Assembly (NCBI RefSeq): GCF_004208515.1
Contig: NZ_SGIM01000005.1
Span: 1-64,000 of the forward strand
Direction: 5' to 3'
Length of the DNA stretch: 64,000 bases
Source: Acinetobacter halotolerans
GTDB lineage: Bacteria; Pseudomonadota; Gammaproteobacteria; Pseudomonadales; Moraxellaceae
The notes under the pieces are model-generated. The model ran no database searches. It had not been told where the DNA came from and saw only the letters and a list, made by a program, of their open reading frames with translations. Positions 29,087 to 40,537 of this stretch are shown here, in pieces; position 1 is the stretch's first letter, and each line of letters begins with the position of its first letter. The position numbers were made by a program, and so were the translations under genes.

Positions 29087-29599
29087 ATGAACTTTCTAAA
29101 ACGATCAGCGTTTATCGCCGTGTTAGCTGTTATTGGTTTACCAACGGTTCAGGCAGAAGAGGTCGTCACATTGCCAACGATTCGTATTATGGCTGAGTCT
29201 GAGTTGCGTGAAGAAGTCGGCTTTATTCCGTTTCAAGAAGATGAAAAAGTACGTGAAGCTCTACAACATCAAATCTATAAAGCTCATAGTGATATGCAGA
29301 ATGCTGGGGTGAAAGAGGGTGTAACGACAGTCAATTATCAACAAAAAATGGAAGAACCTGATTCGTCGCAACTTTCACCGTTATTAGAGCAACATATTTT
29401 AGCTGTTGCTCAGGGTCTACAATCATCTGATCCGACCAGTGGGTTGTTTAAAATGTTAGAACCTTTGAATATTGATCGAAATAATATAATCGGTATTCGT
29501 GATGGGTCGATTAAGATCAATATGGATGATATTTTGAAATTGCAGCAACAGATTCAAGATGGGCTCAACGGCCCTAAAAATCAATTTTTCATGCCCTAA
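29087..29599 (+). CDS. small exported protein of unknown function
   Basis: A 170-residue protein with a signal peptide (about 1-23, ending VQA). The mature start EEVVTLPTIRIMAESEL resembles the region just before the plug of TonB-dependent receptors, but no plug or barrel follows. Instead there are helical Gln-rich segments (EKVREALQHQIYKAHSDMQN, ILKLQQQIQDGL). It has no cysteine, so it is not a lipoprotein. The ATG follows TTGGAGCGAG. It stands alone between the hydrolase and an AT-rich orphan. I do not recognise the family. Confidence 0.65.
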   Translation: MNFLKRSAFIAVLAVIGLPTVQAEEVVTLPTIRIMAESELREEVGFIPFQEDEKVREALQHQIYKAHSDMQNAGVKEGVTTVNYQQKMEEPDSSQLSPLLEQHILAVAQGLQSSDPTSGLFKMLEPLNIDRNNIIGIRDGSIKINMDDILKLQQQIQDGLNGPKNQFFMP

Positions 29600-29914
29600 A
29601 ATTTGAACTTAACTCTAAAAAAGAAACCCCGCAGTGGATCTAATCCCAATTAGAATTTCTTTCATAAGTCTTACTTATTTAAAAGGGGGGAATTGTTTTT
29701 ATCTGAGACAGTTCATTTAACTAAAGTAAGAATACCTAACAATTCAAATTGTATCCTCATTCAATAGACATAGAAAATTCATAGAGATCCTCATTGAGAA
29801 GTATTAAAATAATGGGATTTCTTATCGTATAAATCTTAGAGGTACCAGATCTACTTTAGTTCAGCTTCTAAATCTTCAGTCGATAGGTCAAGATAATTTT
29901 GGATAGATAATAGA
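29600..29914. other. intergenic region before the AT-rich orphan
   Basis: About 315 bases with no gene. AAAGAAACCCCGCAGTGG at 29621-29638 looks like the left half of a terminator stem whose right half is missing. The intact terminator at 31370-31397 has a similar CCCCGCA arm. This could mark where the orphan was inserted. No direct repeats or transposase remnants are visible. Confidence 0.45.
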
Positions 29915-31363
29915 ATGAAAGTCGCTTTTTTTATAATGGTTGTAGTAGGTTTTTGGTCTAGCATAAATAATTGTTATGCACAAAATATGCAAGAGAAAAA
30001 ATATTTAGAGATGACTGAAGGTTTAATTAAGAATTTAAATGATAACTGCCCTGATGTTAAAGAGCTGTATCAATTTTGGCAGATTAAATCTATGCAAAAT
30101 GAGGTTGTTGAAACTAAAAAAATCCCAGTTGTTATAAGTTTTGATAATTGGCAACAAGATGTAAAGTTATATCCATATTTGGATATTAAAAATATCTGTT
30201 ATAGAACTATTTTAGATAATGAAATTCAACTTACAAATTATGAAGTAAATAGGAGGAAGATAGTAAAAGAGTATAATGAATTTTACTCATATTCATCTCT
30301 TATTTTTTTAAAAATGGTGAGATCACTCTACGATAAAGATGACACTCAATCAGTTATTTTAAATAACATTGATGAGTTGAATGGTAATTTAAAGCAACAT
30401 CTTAAAATTGATCCAAATATTTTGGCAAGTGCTATTGCTGGTATAATAAAGCAGTATAGTGCTTTAAACATAAATTTAGACTACTCGATGTCTACGAATA
30501 AGAAAATATTAGAATATCGGAATGCCGTCTTACCTATTTTTCAAGAAATACAAGAAATACAGTCGAAATTAAGCATTGCTTCAGGTCAACTCATACATCA
30601 TATAATACCTATTGGCTTAGAGAAACCTATTTATGACGATAAATTATTCCATTTAATAAAGGCAATAAAAAATGAAGATACAGAATTCTTATCTAAGAAT
30701 ATCCAAGTTTATGAAAATATTTTTGAGCAGTATCCAAATCTTTCAGATGAATATAATAAAAATTATCATGTCGATTATGGTTTTGATGAAATTATTGATC
30801 AATCGCATTGGGCAATGCCGATGGCTTTTGCTTACTTGCAATTAGAAAATTTACCGAAAGTGCAATATTGGATTGAAGAGTCTGAGATTATCAATGATGA
30901 GATTAATTTCTTAAATTCATGTGATAGCCAACAATTAACTATAAACAATAAGTTAGATAAATTTTTGAAATCTGATGCAAAATGGTATATTCAAAGAGTT
31001 GATCAAAAACGAAAGAAGTGTATAGAGTTAAAACAAAAATCTGATATTTTAAAAAAATTTGATAATTACTCAGAAATCTTAGAACGTTTAGAAAATAATT
31101 GTTCTTATTTTAATATATACTATTATACGAAAACATTACAAAATAGTAAGAATAATTATATAAGAGACTATGATTTCTACCAGATGATTGTTCCAGATAG
31201 TTTTTTAAATGGAATCACATTCAAGGATTGGAGTAAAGAGTGTAAGCAAATAGTTCTTCGAAATAATAAAGAGCTCTTAGAGTTTTATACTAAAAATATG
31301 CCATCAGACTCGTTCTTCTTTGAAGAGGCAAAAGAGCACTTACAGAACTCTATATATCATTAA
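29915..31363 (+). CDS. AT-rich secreted orphan protein
   Basis: A 482-residue protein with a signal peptide (about 1-22, ending CYA; the cysteine lies too close to a normal cleavage site to be a convincing lipobox). The body is helical, Asn/Lys/Ile-rich and without a known motif. Cysteines recur at spaced positions (NCPDVKEL, NICYRTI, NSCDSQQ, KKCIELK, NCSYFN, KECKQIV), which suggests disulfide bonding outside the cytoplasm. Base composition is visibly more AT-rich than the neighbouring fad and rpo genes, a sign of foreign origin. No strong ribosome-binding site precedes the ATG. Function unknown. Confidence 0.65.
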   Translation: MKVAFFIMVVVGFWSSINNCYAQNMQEKKYLEMTEGLIKNLNDNCPDVKELYQFWQIKSMQNEVVETKKIPVVISFDNWQQDVKLYPYLDIKNICYRTILDNEIQLTNYEVNRRKIVKEYNEFYSYSSLIFLKMVRSLYDKDDTQSVILNNIDELNGNLKQHLKIDPNILASAIAGIIKQYSALNINLDYSMSTNKKILEYRNAVLPIFQEIQEIQSKLSIASGQLIHHIIPIGLEKPIYDDKLFHLIKAIKNEDTEFLSKNIQVYENIFEQYPNLSDEYNKNYHVDYGFDEIIDQSHWAMPMAFAYLQLENLPKVQYWIEESEIINDEINFLNSCDSQQLTINNKLDKFLKSDAKWYIQRVDQKRKKCIELKQKSDILKKFDNYSEILERLENNCSYFNIYYYTKTLQNSKNNYIRDYDFYQMIVPDSFLNGITFKDWSKECKQIVLRNNKELLEFYTKNMPSDSFFFEEAKEHLQNSIYH

Positions 31364-31369
31364 ACAAAA

Positions 31370-31398
31370 AATCCCCGCACTGAGCGGGGATTTTTTTA
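31370..31398. terminator. bidirectional terminator
   Basis: ATCCCCGC and GCGGGGAT pair around ACTGA, with As before and Ts after. It ends both the orphan gene (plus) and fadBA (minus). Confidence 0.92.
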
Positions 31399-31410
31399 TC
31401 TCAGTGTCGA

Positions 31411-32583
<1,173 letters not shown>

Positions 32584-32595
32584 TCACGTCGCTCC

Positions 32596-34749
32596 TTAAC
32601 CGTAGAATTTTGTGTTGTTAGCAGCCATGTCACGCAACATCTGTGGCGCTTCATAAGCCTTACCTAAGTGTGCATACTTGTCGCAAAGTGCAACATATTC
32701 AGCAACACCTGTTTGGTCGATGTAACGACATGGACCACCACGGAATGGAGGGAAACCTACACCCATAATCATTGCCATATCTGCTTCAGCAGCCGTTGCA
32801 ACGATGTTGTCTTCTAAGCAACGAACAGTTTCGTTACAGAAAGCAAGCATCATGCGGTCAATGATTTCTTGGTTGTCAAACTCGCGTTTTTCACCCGTCA
32901 CGAAAGGTGCAATGATTTCGTAAGCTGTTGGATCAACAGTTTTCGCTTTCTTACCTTTCTTGTCTAACACGTATTTGTAGAAACCAACGTCATTCTTTTG
33001 ACCAAGACGTTTTGCTTCGTACATCGCTTCGATAGAACCTTTGTAGTCAGGCTTCATACGGTCAGGGAAACCTTCAGCCATGACTTCAGCGCCATGAACA
33101 CCCGTATCGATACCAACAACGTCGATCAAGTATGCAGGACCCATAGGCCAGCCAAACTTCGCCATCACATTGTCGACTTGTTGGAAATCCGCACCGTCTT
33201 TAACAAGCAGGTCAAATGCACCAAAGTAAGGGAACAATACACGGTTTACCAAGAAGCCTGGGCAGTCGTTCACAACGATTGGTGTTTTACCCATTTTCTG
33301 AGCAAGAACAACAGTGGTTGCAATCGCTTCGTCAGAAGTCTTTTCACCACGAATGACTTCGACCAGTGGCATCATATGTACTGGGTTGAAGAAGTGCATA
33401 CCAACGAAGTTTTCAGGACGTTGTAATGCTTTTGCTAAACGTGTAATTGAAATTGTAGAAGTGTTTGATGCAATGATCGTGTTTTCACGAACATTTTTCT
33501 CAGTTTCCACCAATACCATTTCTTTTACTTTTGGATTTTCAGTCACCGCTTCAATCACGATATCCACTTCTTTAAACTCATCGTAGCTTAAAGTTGGGCG
33601 GATGCGAGCAAGTGTTTCACCCATTTGTGCAGCTTTCATTTTCTTGCGTTCAACTTGCTTGGTCAGTAAGCCATTCGCTTCTTTCATACCAAGTGCAAGT
33701 TGTGGGTTACCAATGTCTTTCATGATGATTGGTGTGCCTTTGCTCGCCGCTTGGTAAGCAATACCACCACCCATGATACCAGCACCTAGAACAGCTGCTT
33801 GGTTTACGGGGTGAGCACCTTTCTCATATTTTTTCGCAGTTTTCTTCACAACTTGATCGTTGATGAATAAACCGATCAATGCACCTGCTTGTGGTGTGAT
33901 CGCTGCTTTAGCGAAACCTTGTGCTTCTGCTTTTAATGCATCATCACGTGTTAAGGTTGCACCTGCTTGTAATGAATCTAGTAACAGTTTAGGCGCTGGG
34001 TATTGTGCAGGGTTTGCTTTCGCAAGTACCGCACCTTTCGCTGTATTGAACGCCATCATTTGTTCAAGTGGGTTCAATTTAATCGCGTCTAATTTTTCTT
34101 GACGTTTTGTTTTCCAGTCCAAACGACCTGCAATTGCTTGTTTAACCAAGTCAACGGCAGCTTCTTGTAGTTTGTCAGCAGCAACAACCGCATCTACAGC
34201 ACCATCTTTAAGTGCAGCAGCAGGTTTCTTCGGATTCGCCATTGCCATCCATTCAACGGCATTGTCGATACCGATTAAACGGCTTAAACGTACGCTACCA
34301 CCAAAACCAGGATAGATACCCAATTTGATTTCTGGTAAGCCGACTTGTGCTTGTTCAGACATGACACGGTAGTCACAGACTAAGCACATTTCAAAACCAC
34401 CACCTAATGCCATGCCATTAATAGCAACAACTTTAGGGATGTCTAAATCTTCAAAGCTATTGAAGATTTCGTGTACAGGCATAAGCCAATCAACAATAGC
34501 TTGTTCACCTGCGGCGAAGTTGTCGCCAAATTCAGTGATATCTGCACCAACAATAAACGTTGATTTTCCAGAAGTTACAACTAAGCCTTTAATATCGTTA
34601 TTGGCTTTAACCGCAGCAATCGCTGCTTGGAAGTCTTCAATGGTTGCACGGTTAAATTTATTAACCGACTCACCTTGTAAGTCAAAGCGGAATTCTGCAA
34701 TTCCGTCCGCAAGCATTTGGACGGTAATGGCATTGCCAGCGTGGATCAT
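32596..34749 (-). CDS. fadB: fatty-acid oxidation complex alpha subunit
   Basis: A multifunctional enoyl-CoA hydratase/isomerase and 3-hydroxyacyl-CoA dehydrogenase. The ATG at 34749 behind AGGGAGAT gives 717 residues, the usual Acinetobacter length; an upstream in-frame start adds 14 unlikely residues. The N-terminal crotonase domain has [17 protein letters not shown] (about 111-127). The NAD-binding dehydrogenase domain opens [18 protein letters not shown] (near 317-334) and includes the conserved [15 protein letters not shown]. It leads the fadBA operon. Confidence 0.97.
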   Translation of the reverse strand: MIHAGNAITVQMLADGIAEFRFDLQGESVNKFNRATIEDFQAAIAAVKANNDIKGLVVTSGKSTFIVGADITEFGDNFAAGEQAIVDWLMPVHEIFNSFEDLDIPKVVAINGMALGGGFEMCLVCDYRVMSEQAQVGLPEIKLGIYPGFGGSVRLSRLIGIDNAVEWMAMANPKKPAAALKDGAVDAVVAADKLQEAAVDLVKQAIAGRLDWKTKRQEKLDAIKLNPLEQMMAFNTAKGAVLAKANPAQYPAPKLLLDSLQAGATLTRDDALKAEAQGFAKAAITPQAGALIGLFINDQVVKKTAKKYEKGAHPVNQAAVLGAGIMGGGIAYQAASKGTPIIMKDIGNPQLALGMKEANGLLTKQVERKKMKAAQMGETLARIRPTLSYDEFKEVDIVIEAVTENPKVKEMVLVETEKNVRENTIIASNTSTISITRLAKALQRPENFVGMHFFNPVHMMPLVEVIRGEKTSDEAIATTVVLAQKMGKTPIVVNDCPGFLVNRVLFPYFGAFDLLVKDGADFQQVDNVMAKFGWPMGPAYLIDVVGIDTGVHGAEVMAEGFPDRMKPDYKGSIEAMYEAKRLGQKNDVGFYKYVLDKKGKKAKTVDPTAYEIIAPFVTGEKREFDNQEIIDRMMLAFCNETVRCLEDNIVATAAEADMAMIMGVGFPPFRGGPCRYIDQTGVAEYVALCDKYAHLGKAYEAPQMLRDMAANNTKFYG

Positions 34750-35171
34750 GCCTGATCTCCCTTGTTGTGGAGGATTCTGAGTTGATGTCATAAAGCATGT
34801 ATGCGGTTAGGCACACAAAAAAGCTTCGCTAATCTTACGATAACTATATCTAAAAAGGACATAACAAGTTGTATCAAGGCGTGACGCAGTGGTCATCAAT
34901 TTTTTAAGGAATAGGTCAATTTTGAAAACCTCTCTAAAAAGATAGGGGGGGAGGTTATTTTATTCATGTAAAACGACACATTTAAAAGATGATGATATTT
35001 AAAAAAGACGGTGTGTAGAAAAACAAAAAGTAGTGTTGGTATTATTAAGTTTTTTTGAATAAATGATAAAAAAAGAATGGTTTTTTTACAAATTGTTGGA
35101 CAGAAAGTATTGTCTGTTTCTGTATGGTTGGTTAAAATTTGTGTTATAAAAATGTTCTAGAAAGTAATATT
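34750..35171. other. divergent intergenic region, fadBA / lipoprotein
   Basis: About 420 bases containing the fadBA promoter (minus) and the lipoprotein promoter (plus). AT-rich from 34900 on, with a G-run at 34946-34952. ACAGAAAGTATTGTCTGT (35100-35117) is a loose dyad near the lipoprotein start. No gene seen. Confidence 0.5.
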
Positions 35172-36140
35172 ATGTTAAAAAATAAATTTGTTGTTCTGGC
35201 AATGCTTCCATTAATGCTGAGTGCGTGTGGAGGTGGTGGTGATAGTTCAGGTAATAATAGTTCAACAGGTGGAAGCACGACTGCACCTATTCAAGAGAAA
35301 GTTACTGTCGATCTATATAACGTAGATCAAGAAACATTATTGGCAAGAAAATATTCGTATGTTGATAATGTGATTAAAGGAACAACTTACTATACTCCTT
35401 TAAGTGAAAATGAATTCTTATTGACAGGAGATCAACTTTTTACCGATACTTGGGTTTACTCAGATACCAAGGCCATTAATGCTTTAAAATTCTATTTCAG
35501 TGATGCTCCTAAAACTGGTTATTACCATACTTATAAAAAAATAGATATTTCTGGGGAAAATGTATTTGATCGTTTTTACCCAGATTACAAAGTTATTTTT
35601 GATAAATTTGAAGTATCTCCTGAATTAGAAAATACAAGAATGGGACAAGCATACAATAGAAGTACACCTTTGTATTTTCCACAAAATTCATTTTGTTATC
35701 AAATTCAAGAAGAGATAGTTGGAAAACCTTATATTACATTCTCAAAAGAAGATATGACTGGTGAAGACTATGCTGAGGTTTTTTCTGGCGTAGAAAATAA
35801 TTTTAAGAATGCAGTTAAAGAAATGGGAAATACGTATAAGGTTAACACGGGTAAGTGGAAAGGTCATTCGTGGCGTTATTATCGTGAATATGACTCTTAT
35901 GGATTAGTCTTTGATATTGTAGTCATTAATTATAATGGGCAGCTTGTTTTTGGAAGAATGCATAATTTTGAGGGTTACTTACAAAAGGACTTAATTAATC
36001 AACATACTCAACGCTTAAATGCTATGGAACCTAATGCGTTTGTATATGGTTATTACGTTCAAAAAGCTGTTATAGCAAATTTAACAAAAGGTTGTGCGTG
36101 GTTTAATGATATTGCTGCAGAAACAATTAAAAAGCTTTAG
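35172..36140 (+). CDS. lipoprotein of unknown function, upstream of lpxO
   Basis: A 322-residue lipoprotein. Starting at ATG 35172 (MLKNKFVVLAMLPLMLSACG) puts the lipobox LSAC at about 16-19, followed by a Gly/Ser linker (GGGGDSSGNNSSTGGST), a common surface-lipoprotein tether. The mature domain has KKIDISGENVFDRF, FPQNSFCYQI, NTGKWKGHSW and, near the end, GCAWFNDIA, with two cysteines likely to pair. The same series occurs in the lipoprotein at 37600, so the two look like diverged relatives. No known family recognised. A strong terminator follows. Confidence 0.72.
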   Translation: MLKNKFVVLAMLPLMLSACGGGGDSSGNNSSTGGSTTAPIQEKVTVDLYNVDQETLLARKYSYVDNVIKGTTYYTPLSENEFLLTGDQLFTDTWVYSDTKAINALKFYFSDAPKTGYYHTYKKIDISGENVFDRFYPDYKVIFDKFEVSPELENTRMGQAYNRSTPLYFPQNSFCYQIQEEIVGKPYITFSKEDMTGEDYAEVFSGVENNFKNAVKEMGNTYKVNTGKWKGHSWRYYREYDSYGLVFDIVVINYNGQLVFGRMHNFEGYLQKDLINQHTQRLNAMEPNAFVYGYYVQKAVIANLTKGCAWFNDIAAETIKKL

Positions 36141-36180
36141 TATTTGATAGGCTTTTTTAGATTTTTAAATATTATTCCTA

Positions 36181-36217
36181 ATTGCTGATGTAGCTCACTA
36201 CATCAGCAATTTTTTTA
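36181..36217 (+). terminator. strong terminator after the lipoprotein gene
   Basis: ATTGCTGATGTAG and CTACATCAGCAAT form a perfect 13-base stem around CTCA, followed by TTTTTTT. Confidence 0.92.
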
Positions 36218-36499
36218 TACTTAGCTTTATCTTTTCTAAGTCGTTTAGGCGGTATATAAAACCTTCTTCAACTATCTCGTATCAAAATTTATCCTGAGAG
36301 TGGTATTGATAATACTTTGATTGACAGAATAGGGACCTCATTAAGAAAATATTCAAAATAGCATTGATCTTAATTTAAGCTGTTGATATTTATATTTATT
36401 TTTTGTTTGAAATGGAGAGGGTGAATTAAATAAAAAAGTATAGAAATTATAGGTGATAGTGTTAAAATTTGCCAATTAGTTTTTTTTGTGTCGATTTCA
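36218..36499. other. AT-rich gap before the lpxO-like gene
   Basis: No ORF. AT-rich and expected to hold the promoter of the hydroxylase gene; a T-run (36480-36487) directly precedes its possible starts, and no Shine-Dalgarno sequence is seen. Confidence 0.4.
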
Positions 36500-37414
36500 A
36501 TGATTAAGTGGATCATATTAGCGATTTTTATCATTTCGGCGTTCTATGTTCATCGCCGTGGTAAAGTTAGACACTCGTTTTATCGTCAATTTTTTGACCA
36601 TTCAACGCTATTCGCACCCGTTAACTATTTGATGTACATGTTTTCCAGTGTGCCGAATCAACCCTATATCGATACACAGCATTTCAAGGACTTAAAAGTT
36701 CTGGATGAAAATTGGGAAATGATCCGTGATGAAGCGCAAGCGCTTTATGATAAAGGCGGTATTAAAGCATCAAGTACATATGATGACTTGGGTTTTAACT
36801 CTTTCTTTAAAACGGGGTGGAAGCGTTTCTATTTGAAATGGTATGACTCTGCACATCCATCAGCATCAGAATTTTGTCCAAAAACCACGGCTTTGTTAAA
36901 AACACTCCCAAGTATCAAAGCTGCAATGTTTACTGAACTTGCACCTGATAGCCGTTTGGTCCGCCATCGTGATCCTTATGCTGGTTCATTGCGTTACCAT
37001 TTAGGTTTGATTACACCGAACGATGATCGTTGTTTCATTGATGTCGATGGTGAACGTTATTCTTGGCGTGATGGTGAGAGTGTGGTGTTTGATGAAACCT
37101 ATATTCACTATGCTGAAAATAAAACCGATCAAAACCGTATTATCTTTTTCGCTGATGTTGAGCGCCCATTAAAAACGCGCTTCATGGAAAAATTTAATCA
37201 TTGGTTTGGTAAAAGTGTGATGACTGCAGCGAGTTCACCTAACGAAGTGGGTGATCAGACTGGCGGCCTAAATAAAGCATTTGGTTATGTTTATCAAATT
37301 CGTATTAAAGCCAAGGCATTAAAGAAATCGAATCGTCAACTTTATTACTTTTTGAAATGGTTCATTATGCTTGGCTTGTTCTTCGTTATTTTTGTTCGAC
37401 CTTATGTATTTTAA
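36500..37414 (+). CDS. lpxO: LpxO-like lipid A 2-hydroxylase (aspartyl/asparaginyl beta-hydroxylase fold)
   Basis: An Fe(II)/2-oxoglutarate-dependent dioxygenase that by homology hydroxylates an acyl chain of lipid A at the inner membrane. From ATG 36500 it has 304 residues; a GTG four codons earlier is equally possible since neither has a clear ribosome-binding site. An N-terminal membrane anchor (about 4-18) precedes the catalytic domain. The iron-binding H-x-D is H156/D158 (RHRDPYAGSLRYHLGL), with the distal His at about 203 (YIHYAENKT) and the 2-oxoglutarate Arg in NRIIF. A second membrane segment lies at the C terminus. It is flanked by two related lipoproteins. Confidence 0.82.
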   Translation: MIKWIILAIFIISAFYVHRRGKVRHSFYRQFFDHSTLFAPVNYLMYMFSSVPNQPYIDTQHFKDLKVLDENWEMIRDEAQALYDKGGIKASSTYDDLGFNSFFKTGWKRFYLKWYDSAHPSASEFCPKTTALLKTLPSIKAAMFTELAPDSRLVRHRDPYAGSLRYHLGLITPNDDRCFIDVDGERYSWRDGESVVFDETYIHYAENKTDQNRIIFFADVERPLKTRFMEKFNHWFGKSVMTAASSPNEVGDQTGGLNKAFGYVYQIRIKAKALKKSNRQLYYFLKWFIMLGLFFVIFVRPYVF

Positions 37415-37469
37415 GGTGTGCGGTAACCTTTGATTGGCTAACTGTGCTGAGCACATAGGTTTATATTCT

Positions 37470-37505
37470 GCCCTGAAGTCTTAACGGATTTTCAGGGCTT
37501 TTTTT
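37470..37505 (+). terminator. terminator after lpxO
   Basis: GCCCTGAA pairs with TTCAGGGC around a 13-base loop, followed by seven Ts. Confidence 0.85.
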
Positions 37506-37599
37506 ATCGCCATCGGAGCATCATCAGAATCAGTGTCTAGTTGTATCAAATGGTATAAAAGTAGATAATCAATGCGCTTTTGAATGATGAGAATACATA

Positions 37600-38463
37600 A
37601 TGAAAAAACAATTATTGATATGTATGAGTGTATTAAGTTTGGTCGCTTGCACAGAAGAAAATGATGATATTTACGGTGGCGTAGATTCTAACAATAAAGG
37701 TTTTTATAGCTATGATATTGAGGCATCTAATGCTTCAAATGCATTAACAAAAAAAGTATATCAAGTCGATAAGGATAAAAATCTTTCTTTAACATACTCG
37801 GAAACGCCAAAATTACGGACAGAAGCGTTACGTAACTTTTTAACTAAAGATGAGATATCGACCATACTTCCGCCACAAACTACAGCAGGTGCATATCTGA
37901 TCGGAACAAAAGCAATTTTTAATGATTCGGTTTTAGAATACGAACCTTATAATTTTGGTCAAAAAGCATCTTTTAAACTCACTTATCAATTACAAAAAAT
38001 TGATTTGTCTGGATTGAATGTGTCCGATTATATTTCTTATTTTATAAAACAAGCGACGGCTTCATCTTTCATTAGTGATGCAACTTTAGATATTTTACAG
38101 GCACTGATATTTTCCACTCAAGATAAGTTCCCTTCAGGCGCAATCTGTTGGCAAAAACAAGTTCAACTCAGTACCCAAAATTATATTGAGTTATACCCAA
38201 CACAAAGCCTTTCCCATGTCAGTACAAACAGTAATATTCTAAATCAAGGAATTTGGCAAAATGCCGCATGGACGGCTTTCCAACCGAGTACTGAGTTTAA
38301 GTTAGCGGATACGCGAATTCGTTATCAAGCGAAGGAGCATTGGGGCTTTTTTCACAATGAAAGAGAGGTAAATACTGCGCAGCCGAACAATGTATTGGCG
38401 TGTGACTTTTTTAATGAATCGGCATTTAAGCAGGTTGATCGAATTTTGGGTCGAGTATTCTAA
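37600..38463 (+). CDS. lipoprotein of unknown function, downstream of lpxO
   Basis: A 287-residue lipoprotein with lipobox LVAC (Cys at about 17) after a short signal peptide. The mature domain shares a series of motifs with the lipoprotein at 35172: QKIDLSGLNVSDYI, FPSGAICWQK, NQGIWQNAAW and VLACDFFNES, in the same order, each with one cysteine in the third and last blocks. It lacks the Gly/Ser tether. So the pair are probably diverged duplicates on either side of lpxO. No named family recognised. Confidence 0.72.
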   Translation: MKKQLLICMSVLSLVACTEENDDIYGGVDSNNKGFYSYDIEASNASNALTKKVYQVDKDKNLSLTYSETPKLRTEALRNFLTKDEISTILPPQTTAGAYLIGTKAIFNDSVLEYEPYNFGQKASFKLTYQLQKIDLSGLNVSDYISYFIKQATASSFISDATLDILQALIFSTQDKFPSGAICWQKQVQLSTQNYIELYPTQSLSHVSTNSNILNQGIWQNAAWTAFQPSTEFKLADTRIRYQAKEHWGFFHNEREVNTAQPNNVLACDFFNESAFKQVDRILGRVF

Positions 38464-38559
38464 TCATTACTGAGCAGCACATGGATTTCACCGAGTTAGG
38501 CTTGAAATTCGTGTGCGTAGACTACATCATCAAAGTAATTCTGCTCATGAAAATCTATT

Positions 38560-40359
38560 GTGAACTCTAACGCACGTGAACACATTGAAACCATCCTGAC
38601 ACATATGACCCAATTGCCTGGTGTTTACAAAATGCTCGGCAAAGAGGGTGAGTTATTGTATGTGGGTAAGGCAAAAAATTTAAAAAATCGTGTATCCAGC
38701 TATTTTGTTAAAACCATTGAGCACCCTAAAACACAAGCCCTTGTTGCGCGTATTTATGACATTGAAACGCTGATTGTTCGTTCGGAAACAGAAGCTTTAT
38801 TACTCGAACAAAATCTCATAAAACTACACCGCCCGCCGTATAACATTATGCTGCGGGATGATAAATCTTATGTTTATATCTTTGTCTCCGCAGATAAACC
38901 CTATCCGCGTATTGCCAGTGGACGTGGCAAAGGCAAACATCAAATTGGTAAGTTTTTTGGACCTTATCCGAGTGCCTATAGTGCGCGAGATACTTTGCTC
39001 ACCTTGCAAAAGCTATTTAATGTACGGCAGTGTGAAAACAGCTATTTTGCCCAAAGAAAACGTCCGTGTTTGCAGTATCAAATCAAACGTTGTACTGCGC
39101 CTTGCGTGGGTTTGATTAGCCCTGAAGCTTATAAAGAAGATGTTGATAACTCGATTCGTTTTCTACAAGGGGATACAAAAGAGCTGAATCAAGAGTTGAT
39201 CGGAAAAATGGAGCAAGCGGCTGAAGCACTCGAGTTTGAAAAGGCGGTGTTCTATCGGGATCGTTTAGGCTTATTGCGTGAGGTTCAGGCACAACAGGCA
39301 GTTTTTAAAGTTAAAGGTGAAGCCGACATTTTAGCGATTGCCTACCAAGCGGGCGTAACTTGTGTGCAGATCATGTACGTTCGTAACGGAAGAATGCTCG
39401 GAGGGAAAAGCTATTTTCCAGATATGTTGGGAGATGATCTCGGACAAATGCTCAGTGATTTTATTGCGAACTTTTATTTTCAGGTGGCTGATGAAGTGCC
39501 AACTGAGTTGATTGTGAATATTGAGGTGCCTGATCGCCTCCAACTTGAAGAAGCATTACAGCAAACCTTTAACAAGAAAGTCCACATCAAGCATAAAGTA
39601 CGTGAAACTCGAGCTGAATGGCAAGAGTTAGCACAAATGAATGTGCAACATGCGATTAAAGGTAAACTCAGTAATCATCTAGAATTGAATGAACGTTTTC
39701 ATCAACTTGAACAAGTGGTAGGACGTCCAATCGACAGAATTGAATGTTTTGATATTAGTCATACGATGGGGGAAGCCCCGATTGCATCCTGTGTGGTCTT
39801 TGATCAAGGCGGTGCGAGAAAGCGGGATTATCGTCAATTTGCGATTCAAGATATTACGGGTGGTGATGACTATGCGGCTATGCGCCAAGCGTTAATCCGT
39901 CGCTATAAGAAAAATATATTGCCTGATTTACTCCTCATTGATGGTGGTAAAGGTCAATTGCATATGGCAATGGAGGTGATGCAAGAGTTAGCACTAGATG
40001 CTTTTATGATCGGTGTATCTAAAGGTGAGGGGCGTAAAGCAGGCTTGGAAACGCTTCATTTTACTGATGGCACTAAACTGCAGTTGGCAGAGGACCATAA
40101 GGCCCTGCATTTGATTCAACAAGTCCGTGATGAAGCCCATCGTTTTGCGATTACCAAGCATCGAGCGAAGCGTGATAAACGGCGCAGTAGTTCAGTGTTG
40201 GAAGCGATCCCAGGGCTAGGTCCTAAACGCCGTCGTGATTTACTGACGCATTTTGGTGGGATACAAGGTGTACTGCGGGCATCTGAAAAAGAGCTTATGT
40301 TAGTACAAGGTTTAGGTGAGGTGATGGCACGTACCATTTATAAAATCTTACATGAGTAG
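38560..40359 (+). CDS. uvrC: excinuclease ABC subunit C
   Basis: The nuclease subunit of UvrABC nucleotide excision repair, cutting on both sides of the lesion. The 599 residues start at GTG. The N-terminal GIY-YIG domain ([20 protein letters not shown], about 21-40) makes the 3' cut. A UVR motif (about 203-235) contacts UvrB. The RNase H-like domain ([22 protein letters not shown]) makes the 5' cut. Two helix-hairpin-helix motifs end the protein. No ribosome-binding site precedes the GTG, so initiation may be weak. Confidence 0.97.
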   Translation: MNSNAREHIETILTHMTQLPGVYKMLGKEGELLYVGKAKNLKNRVSSYFVKTIEHPKTQALVARIYDIETLIVRSETEALLLEQNLIKLHRPPYNIMLRDDKSYVYIFVSADKPYPRIASGRGKGKHQIGKFFGPYPSAYSARDTLLTLQKLFNVRQCENSYFAQRKRPCLQYQIKRCTAPCVGLISPEAYKEDVDNSIRFLQGDTKELNQELIGKMEQAAEALEFEKAVFYRDRLGLLREVQAQQAVFKVKGEADILAIAYQAGVTCVQIMYVRNGRMLGGKSYFPDMLGDDLGQMLSDFIANFYFQVADEVPTELIVNIEVPDRLQLEEALQQTFNKKVHIKHKVRETRAEWQELAQMNVQHAIKGKLSNHLELNERFHQLEQVVGRPIDRIECFDISHTMGEAPIASCVVFDQGGARKRDYRQFAIQDITGGDDYAAMRQALIRRYKKNILPDLLLIDGGKGQLHMAMEVMQELALDAFMIGVSKGEGRKAGLETLHFTDGTKLQLAEDHKALHLIQQVRDEAHRFAITKHRAKRDKRRSSSVLEAIPGLGPKRRRDLLTHFGGIQGVLRASEKELMLVQGLGEVMARTIYKILHE

Positions 40360-40537
40360 ATTTTTCAGAACGATTGTTAAGAGACAGCGTGTTGAACTGA
40401 GTGATCGATTGATCGTGTTATGGTGTCAGCATACTGAATTGACATAATTGTTCTGAAATTCTAGCCAGATCGATCATTCACATTTAGGCTGAAAAGTTGA
40501 AAGATAACATTTATTCAGAGCGATCAAGGAAATCAAT

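Noticed and set aside
29600..29914. Insertion-sequence remnant in the gap before the AT-rich orphan
   Set aside because: No terminal inverted repeats, target-site duplication or transposase fragment could be found by eye.
38547..38570. Eight-codon ORF (ATG AAA ATC TAT TGT GAA CTC TAA) overlapping the uvrC GTG start, as a possible leader peptide
   Set aside because: No ribosome-binding site, no regulatory pattern in its codons; an overlap of this size is expected by chance.
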